Source of the DNA: Cupriavidus necator A5-1
GTDB lineage: Bacteria > Pseudomonadota > Gammaproteobacteria > Burkholderiales > Burkholderiaceae
Direction: 5' to 3'
Length of the DNA stretch: 64,000 bases
Assembly (NCBI RefSeq): GCF_000744095.1
Contig: NZ_JQLI01000001.1
Span: 1,116,001-1,180,000 of the forward strand
This document shows, in pieces, positions 58,066-64,000 of the stretch (position 1 is its first letter; every line of letters starts with the position of its first letter). The translations under genes were made by a program, and so were the position numbers. The notes under the pieces were generated by a model that did not search any database, was not told the DNA's origin, and was given only the letters and a program-made list of their open reading frames with translations.

Positions 58066-59280
58066 TCAATCCAGGGCGGATCGGCGCGCGGCATGACCAT
58101 GAGCCAAGTCACGGCGCCGGTCATGTTCGCGGATGCACGTGCGCGCAATGCACAGGTGCGCAGCCTCGGCGAGAACAAGAGCGATCGCAATCAATCCGGC
58201 GCCGACGATACTGAGGTATTGCCGGTCGACGAACAAAAGCACAATGCCCCCGAGAACGCCCGAGCACGCCAGCCCACCGTAGGTAGCCGTATTGTTAAGG
58301 GCGAGCAGCAACGGTGCCATTTGGGGCGCGATTTTCACCAGCCGATGCTGTTGCGGCACGATCAATCCCCATCCCACCAGCCCCCAGATAATCAAGGCGG
58401 CTGCGGCGGCGACCATATTTGCGGAAGTCCACGGCAGTGCACAGAAATTAAGGATGCCGACGCAAAGCCCCGCATTGATGATCTTGCGGCTCTCGAAGCG
58501 ATCGACGAGGCGGCCGGCAAGCATGTTCCCCACTGTTGCGGCGCTACCCCAGACCAGCAGCATGCCGGCGAGCACGCGTTCGTCGCCGCCCGTCACCCGG
58601 TCCAGCACCAGTCCGGCGTAGGTATAGACCATCAGAAACCCGCCGAAGGCGAACAGGGACGTAAGAAGGGTCAGGGCAACGCGAATATCGCTTAAAGGGG
58701 TCAGCCTTTCGCGCAGGGTGATACGCGCAGGCTGAGGAATCGAGCGCAGCATGGTCCACACCCCGATCATCGCAATAAGCCCCTGGAGCGCGACGAACCA
58801 TAGCGTGATTCTCCAGCTGCCGAACCCACCGATGAACGTGCCGATCGGGGCGCCCAACGCCGTTGCGCCCGCGAGGCCCGCGGTCACCGTGGCGAGCGCT
58901 CGACCTCTCCTCTCGGGATCCGCCAGCAACGTGGCAACACCCAAAGCGGTGGGAGAGAACATTGCCGCACCAAGGCCCGCCAGCGCGCGACTGAACAGCA
59001 CCGTGTTCAAATCGGTTGCCAGTGCTGTGATGGCATTGCCGGCGACGAAGATACCGAGTGCGGATACCAGCAGCAGTTTTCTCGGCCACCGTCCCGCGAC
59101 AGCCGCCATCACTGGCGCCAGGATTGCATAAGAGAGCGCATAGACGGTGACCATCTGGCCGGCCAGGCTGGCGGTTGTGTGCAGCGATGCAGCTACGCTT
59201 GGGAGAATGCCGGCAACAACGAAGTTGTCCGTCCCCATTGCGAACATGCCAAGCGCCAGCATGAGTAGTCGACGATCCAT
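58066..59280 (-). CDS. MFS transporter (DHA1 family)
   Basis: The 404-residue protein has about 12 membrane spans, with MGTDNFVVAGILPSVAASLH near the start, the motif GRWPRKLLL after span 2 and a Gly/Pro-rich span 5 (GLAGATALGAPIGTFIG), as in AraJ/NepI-like exporters. ATG 59280 has AAAGGT upstream; an earlier start would overlap the divergent regulator gap. It is divergent from the GlxA-type regulator gene by 126 bp, which probably controls it. Confidence 0.88.
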   Translation of the reverse strand: MDRRLLMLALGMFAMGTDNFVVAGILPSVAASLHTTASLAGQMVTVYALSYAILAPVMAAVAGRWPRKLLLVSALGIFVAGNAITALATDLNTVLFSRALAGLGAAMFSPTALGVATLLADPERRGRALATVTAGLAGATALGAPIGTFIGGFGSWRITLWFVALQGLIAMIGVWTMLRSIPQPARITLRERLTPLSDIRVALTLLTSLFAFGGFLMVYTYAGLVLDRVTGGDERVLAGMLLVWGSAATVGNMLAGRLVDRFESRKIINAGLCVGILNFCALPWTSANMVAAAAALIIWGLVGWGLIVPQQHRLVKIAPQMAPLLLALNNTATYGGLACSGVLGGIVLLFVDRQYLSIVGAGLIAIALVLAEAAHLCIARTCIREHDRRRDLAHGHAARRSALD

Positions 59281-59406
59281 TTGAATGACCTTTACGTGGT
59301 TTGGTAGACGTGGCATGGTTAGCGCCGCTTCCCATGACGGTCATTCTGTGTGGATCCCACATAAGCGAACAGTGTCCTGAAGGCCTACCTTCGATATAAT
59401 CGGGCC

Positions 59407-60402
59407 ATGCGGAAAACAGCATCTTCACCCCGACGCCTGCGCATTGCTGTCGTGGCTTTCGACGGCATGACGCCTTTCCACTTGTCGGTGCCGTGCCTGG
59501 TTTTTGGCGGCAATCTTAGTGACCCAGGTGTATCGACTTTTGAGGTGATGGTTTGTGCTGCCGATGAGGTGCCGCTACGCACTTCGGCTGGCTTTACCAT
59601 CGACACGCCGTACGACCTTGCCGCGTTGAAATCTGCCAACCTGGTGATCATGCCGTCCTGGCACGACGACTGCCGGGAAGCACCGACCGCCTTGCTTGAC
59701 GCCCTGCGGCAGGCACACCGCCGCGGCGCCAGAGTGGTGGGCTTATGCCTTGGCGCTTTCCCTCTCGCTCAAGCCGGTCTGCTGGATGGCAGAACCGCGA
59801 CAACCCACTGGGAATGTGTCGCTACGCTGGCGGAACGATATCCGAAGGTAAGCGTGGATCCGGACGTGCTGTATGTCGACCAAGGGGACGTCCTCACCTC
59901 CGCAGGCGTCGCGGCCGGCATAGATTGTTGCCTGCATCTGCTACGCCAGATTTCTGGTGCGGAAGTCGCCAACCACCGTGCGAAGAGATTGCTGGTCGCG
60001 CCCCACCGGCAGGGAGGACAGGCACAGTTCATCGAACGGCCGTTGCCGGTCACCAACAGCGACGGCCGGCTTTCCCAGGTCCTTGAATGGGTGACGCAGC
60101 ATTTGGAGCAAGCGCACACGATTGAATCGCTCGCGGAACGCGCGGCGATGAGCCGGCGCAACTTTACCCGCCATTTCCGACAGACGACCGGCACGTCCTT
60201 CAAGCAATGGATATTGAGCCAAAGGCTTGCACGTGCGCAGGCGATGCTTGAAGCCAGCGATGCATCGATTGAATTGGTCGCACAGGATGCGGGCTTCGGG
60301 ACGGCGTTATCCCTGCGACAACATTTCAGGGCCGCGCTTCGCATCTCTCCGTCGGCTTACCGCAGGCAATTCCGGCAAAGTTCTTCAGCGACGAGGCCTT
60401 GA
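59407..60402 (+). CDS. GlxA-family AraC regulator with DJ-1/PfpI domain
   Basis: The 331-residue protein has an N-terminal class I amidotransferase-like domain (about residues 10-185; VVGLCLGAFPLAQAGLLDGR with Cys elbow) and a C-terminal AraC helix-turn-helix pair (about 225-325; SRRNFTRHFRQTTGTSFKQW and VAQDAGFGTALSLRQHFRA). TATAAT at 59395-59400 lies only 6 nt before the ATG and no ribosome site is visible, so the mRNA may be leaderless. It is divergent from the MFS-cupin-CMD unit, its likely target. Confidence 0.92.
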   Translation: MRKTASSPRRLRIAVVAFDGMTPFHLSVPCLVFGGNLSDPGVSTFEVMVCAADEVPLRTSAGFTIDTPYDLAALKSANLVIMPSWHDDCREAPTALLDALRQAHRRGARVVGLCLGAFPLAQAGLLDGRTATTHWECVATLAERYPKVSVDPDVLYVDQGDVLTSAGVAAGIDCCLHLLRQISGAEVANHRAKRLLVAPHRQGGQAQFIERPLPVTNSDGRLSQVLEWVTQHLEQAHTIESLAERAAMSRRNFTRHFRQTTGTSFKQWILSQRLARAQAMLEASDASIELVAQDAGFGTALSLRQHFRAALRISPSAYRRQFRQSSSATRP

Positions 60403-60494
60403 TCGGCAAAAGAAGCACGTGGCTCCCGTCGCGCATCATGGAATGGCAAGTCGTGAACGCCAAGCGATCTCTTGCGCAAGAGACCGCTTGACCG

Positions 60495-61949
60495 TTACCA
60501 GCGCCCTTCCCATAAGTGATGAATCAATGTTCCGTGGGCCGCCTCGATCATGGCACCGGCGTGCAACAATCGCATTTCGCGGAACGCCGGTGCAACAAGT
60601 TGGACTCCGACAGGCAATCCCTGTGACAGCCCTGTAGGAACGTGCAGGCCCGGCAATCCACACACGGCGACAGCCATCAGCGGGCTCTGCACTTCGAGCA
60701 AGCGGCGCATTTCTTCGACAGACCCCTGGTCCGCGCCCCACGGCAATGGCGCGCAGCACGATGTAGGCATCAGAACAAGCGGATAGCGCTGGAAAAGGAT
60801 GTTCCACTGGCGGCGCATGTCATCGCGTGAAGCGATCGCCTTTGCATAACCAGCCAGGCTTGGCTCCGGCGCACAGGCTGCCATGTTGTGTACCGGCGTA
60901 CTGATGGTCGCGTCGCCAATGGCATCCACGGCGGCGAGCATGCCGAGCCTGCATTCCGTCATGACGATGCTTTCCCATAACTCCATCCCTCGTATCAGAT
61001 CTGGCAATGCAATCCGCTCGACCGTGTAGCCGGCGTTGGTCAGCGCGGCGGCGGCCGACGAGAGCGCTTGTCGAATCTCCGGGCTGATGTCGATGCCGCC
61101 AATTTCGTCCACGAGCGCGACATGTGTCGGCGTCTCATCGTCCTTGTAATTCAGGCGGGCATCGACCCAGACCGGATCCATGCCGCCATCACTGGCCATC
61201 GCCTCCAGTGCGAGCCGCGCATCCGAGACAGTGCGCGCCAGGGGACCCTGTGCGGACATCGCCTGAAGTCCAAAGAAGCGCTGTGGCGCAGTGGCCTGGT
61301 AGCCAGGGATGCGGCCGGTGGTCGCCCGCAGGCCGACGACACCATTGACGTACGCCGGATAGCGAATCGACCCCGCGATATCGGTGCCATGGGCGATCGG
61401 CCCCATCCCGCTCGCCACCGCCGCACCGGCGCCCCCGCTTGAGCCGCCCGAGGTGACTCCTGACGACCATGGGTTTCGAGTACGGCCATAAGCGGGGTTT
61501 TCGGTGAACCAGCGGAAAGAATGTGGCGGCGTATTGGTTCGTCCTATGACCACTGCCCCTGCACGGCGCAGGTTTGATACCACGCCACTGTCGGCTTCGG
61601 CAATACGATCGAGCCATAGCGGATTGCCATTGCTCGTCGCCTCACCGGCGACGTCAACGTTAAGCTTGATCGAGACGGGCACTCCGGCAAGTGGCCCCAG
61701 TGAATCACCCGCCTGTCGCCGCCGATCGAGCGCACCGGCATCCACCAATGCGCGCTCCCTGTCCATATGGACAATGCCGTTGATCACCGGATTGACTGCA
61801 GCGATACGCGCGTAGACGCTTTCCACCACCTCGACAGCCGAAACATCCCCTCGACGAACCGAGGCGCTGATTTCCGCGCCAGACCATCGCCACAGATCCT
61901 TCGGGCTTTCGATCGTGCAGATGCTAGTTTTTATTTGGTTTACTGACAT
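60495..61949 (-). CDS. Amidase signature family hydrolase
   Basis: The 484-residue protein has the amidase triad: Lys in VPVSIKLN (about residue 90), the Gly/Ser-rich block TSGGSSGGAGAAVASG (about 165-180) and the nucleophile Ser in GTDIAGSIRYPA. It would hydrolyse an amide or carbamoyl substrate. The start at 61949 has GAGAGAA upstream; in-frame codons further upstream are not family-like. It follows the AAHS transporter gene by 111 bp and may act on what that carries. Confidence 0.9.
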   Translation of the reverse strand: MSVNQIKTSICTIESPKDLWRWSGAEISASVRRGDVSAVEVVESVYARIAAVNPVINGIVHMDRERALVDAGALDRRRQAGDSLGPLAGVPVSIKLNVDVAGEATSNGNPLWLDRIAEADSGVVSNLRRAGAVVIGRTNTPPHSFRWFTENPAYGRTRNPWSSGVTSGGSSGGAGAAVASGMGPIAHGTDIAGSIRYPAYVNGVVGLRATTGRIPGYQATAPQRFFGLQAMSAQGPLARTVSDARLALEAMASDGGMDPVWVDARLNYKDDETPTHVALVDEIGGIDISPEIRQALSSAAAALTNAGYTVERIALPDLIRGMELWESIVMTECRLGMLAAVDAIGDATISTPVHNMAACAPEPSLAGYAKAIASRDDMRRQWNILFQRYPLVLMPTSCCAPLPWGADQGSVEEMRRLLEVQSPLMAVAVCGLPGLHVPTGLSQGLPVGVQLVAPAFREMRLLHAGAMIEAAHGTLIHHLWEGRW

Positions 61950-62060
61950 CGTTTGTTCTCTCGTGTCTGCTGGTAACGTGGCGACCCTTGCGGACGTTGG
62001 TGGACACCAAACCACGCGACCCGCATTGTTTTCGCGAGTCAAATCTGCAAGCGTGTAGCC

Positions 62061-63437
62061 TTAGCCCGCGTTGCAAGCCTGGACCCCTTCTTGCTCCAGG
62101 TCCGCAGCGCGGATGGAGGGCGTGCCATCAGATCGGTCAATAAAAGCTACGGCAATCATTGCTATTGCAGCGGGGATTGCCATCAGCAGAAAATTCTGAT
62201 GCAAAGGAAGTTGCATACCGACCACGGCACCAAGGATGACCGGCGCCGATATCGCGCCGATTCGGCCAACGCCAGAACCCACGCCGATGCCAGTCGAACG
62301 AATCGTCATCGGATAATACTGGCCTGCATAAGCGTAGACGACAATCTGCGTGCCAATTGTCGAAGCGCCAGCTACAAACAGAAGGAAATACAGCACCGGC
62401 GTTGATGACTTGAACCCCAATAGCGCAATCGAAGTACCTGCCATTGCAAACATGAAAACAAGCACACCGCGTATGCTCATGCGGTCCGCAAGCATGCCAC
62501 CACCAATTGCGCCGAAGATTCCACCGATATTGAGAATGAGGACAAACGTCAGTGCCGATCCAAGACTATAACCAGCGGTGGCCATGAGCTTTGCCAACCA
62601 GGAGCTCAGGGCGTAAACCATGAACAGGCACATGAAGAAAACAATCCAGAACATGATGGTGCTCATGCCCCTTCCATCGCTGAAAAGAGTGCGCAACAAG
62701 GCCCCGCCACTTCGGTGTTCGCCAATGACGAATTCATCGTCATGGTGAAACACATAGGTGGAATCCAACTTCGCGCAGAGCTGGCTCAACTCCTTTTTGC
62801 GATTGTGCTTGACCAGGTATCCAATCGACTCCGGAAGATACTTCAAGATCCAGGGGACCACCAGTACAGGCGCTGCCGCGGCATAGAAAACGGCTTGCCA
62901 TCCGTAGGTTCCAATGAGCCCCTTACCGAAGACGGCTGCGATCATGCCACCAACGGAGTAGCCGCTGAACATCACCGTAACCAGCGTCGTCCTGAGCTTG
63001 CGTGGCGAATACTCCGTCATCTGGGCCACGACCGCCGGCATCACCCCGCCAATCCCGATCCCGGCAATGAAGCGTGCGATGCCAAAAGCCAATGGATCGC
63101 TGGCCAAGCCGGCCATCGCAGTAAACAGACTGAACAAAGACACGCAAAGCGCAATTGCGCGACGCCGCCCGATACGGTCGGCGAGCGAGCCAAGCAGTAC
63201 CGCACCGCACATCGCACCAAATAGCGCGGAACTCACCATCATGCCCGCACGGGTAGCATCGACATTCATGTCCTTCATCATGGACGGCAGCGCGATACCG
63301 GAGACAGCAAGGTCATATCCGTCGAATATAATAATCAACGCACACCATGCCAAAACCAACCCGTGAAAAGAATTGAATCTCGCGTCATCAGCGACTTCAA
63401 GTAGATCGATATATCTTCGCTGGCTTCTTTCGCTCAC
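62061..63437 (-). CDS. MFS transporter (aromatic acid:H+ symporter, AAHS type)
   Basis: The 458-residue protein has 12 spans and the AAHS features DGYDLAVSGIALPSMMKDM in span 1, LGSLADRIGRRRA between spans 2 and 3, and GIGIGGVMPAVVAQMTEYSP. It starts at GTG 63437 with AGGAGA 8 nt upstream. The substrate is probably an aromatic or related organic acid. An AraC-type gene lies upstream on the same strand. Confidence 0.9.
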   Translation of the reverse strand: MSERSQRRYIDLLEVADDARFNSFHGLVLAWCALIIIFDGYDLAVSGIALPSMMKDMNVDATRAGMMVSSALFGAMCGAVLLGSLADRIGRRRAIALCVSLFSLFTAMAGLASDPLAFGIARFIAGIGIGGVMPAVVAQMTEYSPRKLRTTLVTVMFSGYSVGGMIAAVFGKGLIGTYGWQAVFYAAAAPVLVVPWILKYLPESIGYLVKHNRKKELSQLCAKLDSTYVFHHDDEFVIGEHRSGGALLRTLFSDGRGMSTIMFWIVFFMCLFMVYALSSWLAKLMATAGYSLGSALTFVLILNIGGIFGAIGGGMLADRMSIRGVLVFMFAMAGTSIALLGFKSSTPVLYFLLFVAGASTIGTQIVVYAYAGQYYPMTIRSTGIGVGSGVGRIGAISAPVILGAVVGMQLPLHQNFLLMAIPAAIAMIAVAFIDRSDGTPSIRAADLEQEGVQACNAG

Positions 63438-63625
63438 CGCCGTCTCCTGCTATTTTTTTGACAACATACAGAACCGCAAAACATGACTTCATTACCAACA
63501 CCGAAGCCATCATCCCCGCGGATGGATGCCCACGATCGGGATTCCTGATTTTTGCCGCCGCCTCTTTCCCTGTCGCTGACAAGAACGAGGTATCATCGGG
63601 CGAGACAAGTATTGCTAGACCTTCT

Positions 63626-64000
63626 TCATGCGTTGGCCATCGTGTCGCGATGGCTGCTCTGATCACGCGTCGGAGGATCAGGCAGCCGTCGCGAACCCGA
63701 GGCAGGATCCAGAAAGTGCGCACGATAGTCCTGGGGTGAAATGCCCAGATTTCGTCGAAATACAGAACGCATCCGGTGTGCCGTGCAGAATCCACACTCA
63801 TATGCGATTGCCTTGATTGGCTTGGATGTGGTTTCAAGCAAGCCTCGGGCCGCGTCCAGGCGGGCCGCTTCGACGAAGTCCATCACGCTCATGCCGGACT
63901 CACGCATGAAAATTCGCGTGAAATGACGAACGCTCATTCTTGCGACGTTCGCGAGAACCTCAAGGGAAAGGTCTGCGGTGAGATTGGAGAAAACGTACGC
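63626..64000 (-). CDS. AraC-type regulator, C-terminal part (cut by window edge)
   Basis: About 125 residues of a helix-turn-helix domain are visible: SLEVLANVARMSVRHFTRIF, FVEAARLDAARGLLE, and YECGFCTAHRMRSVFRRNLG with SPQDYRAHF. This is typical of GlxA-family regulators. The N-terminus lies beyond the right edge. It probably regulates the transporter-amidase pair downstream on the same strand. Confidence 0.88.
   Translation of the reverse strand, partial: AYVFSNLTADLSLEVLANVARMSVRHFTRIFMRESGMSVMDFVEAARLDAARGLLETTSKPIKAIAYECGFCTAHRMRSVFRRNLGISPQDYRAHFLDPASGSRRLPDPPTRDQSSHRDTMANA

Noticed and set aside
1..64000. CRISPR arrays, tRNA and rRNA genes
   Set aside because: No regular spaced repeats, no tRNA cloverleaf signals and no rRNA-like conserved stretches were seen by eye; a tRNAscan or Infernal run would settle this.

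Overview
The window reads as a chromosomal segment of a high-GC beta-proteobacterium, most likely Cupriavidus or a close Burkholderiales relative. This is inferred from the gene content: an acetate-scavenging cluster with a polyhydroxyalkanoate phasin beside it, a Bug-type tricarboxylate receptor, an NdvB-type cyclic glucan synthase, YdbH/YnbE/YdbL, and RIT-like and IS110 recombinase debris. No rRNA, tRNA or CRISPR array was seen.

Layout. 1-3120 (minus): a branched-chain amino acid ABC locus in decay (LivM-LivG fusion running off the left edge, frameshifted livH, livK reduced to its C-terminus). 3121-4620: tyrosine and serine recombinase remnants that end livK. 4689-5310: a phasin and a remnant of an R-specific enoyl-CoA hydratase. 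5519-16604 (minus): a well-preserved acetate module, yjcH-actP, a small membrane protein, an SSF-STAC-histidine kinase (CrbS type), a receiver-only response regulator, a pseudokinase-DEDDh exonuclease fusion, a DUF294 nucleotidyltransferase and acsA. Genes are joined by ATGA overlaps. Upstream of both yjcH and acsA lies the same palindrome, GGTACGNNNNCGTACC, inside a longer matched segment. 16710-17862: transposase remnants. 18033-21030: YihY-type membrane protein, a CBS-DUF2934 protein, a small protein and a broken HTH regulator. 21267-26606 (plus): a REP-like nested hairpin, an AI-2E-family permease and the ydbH-ynbE-ydbL operon.

26607-37168: accessory and envelope-stress genes (DUF2141, Cys-repeat exported protein, truncated phospholipase D protein, BON lipoprotein, DUF3309, fatty acid desaturase, a 24-residue membrane peptide, SbmA/YddA-like ABC exporter, DUF1488, Crp/Fnr regulator). 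37550-46091: an 8.5-kb cyclic beta-1,2-glucan synthase gene split by an apparent 26-nt deletion. 46362-48773: small stress genes (CsbD and others), two broken, plus a DUF1345 protein. 49021-51600: a patch of fragments of four metabolic or transport genes. 51731-53469: a small protein, an AmmeMemoRadiSam radical SAM enzyme and a VOC protein. 53592-57097: integrase remnant, frameshifted iron alcohol dehydrogenase, LysR regulator and Bug receptor. 57389-60402: an MFS/cupin-remnant/carboxymuconolactone decarboxylase operon divergent from a GlxA-type regulator. 60495-64000: amidase, AAHS-type MFS transporter and an AraC-type regulator cut by the right edge.

Two points stand out. The acetate cluster couples a transporter-kinase to a stand-alone receiver, a predicted signalling exonuclease and a nucleotidyltransferase, under a repeated and apparently uncharacterised operator. 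The window also has many broken genes, some by events that homopolymer sequencing error does not explain (a 26-nt deletion, an 11-bp tandem duplication, multi-gene truncations).
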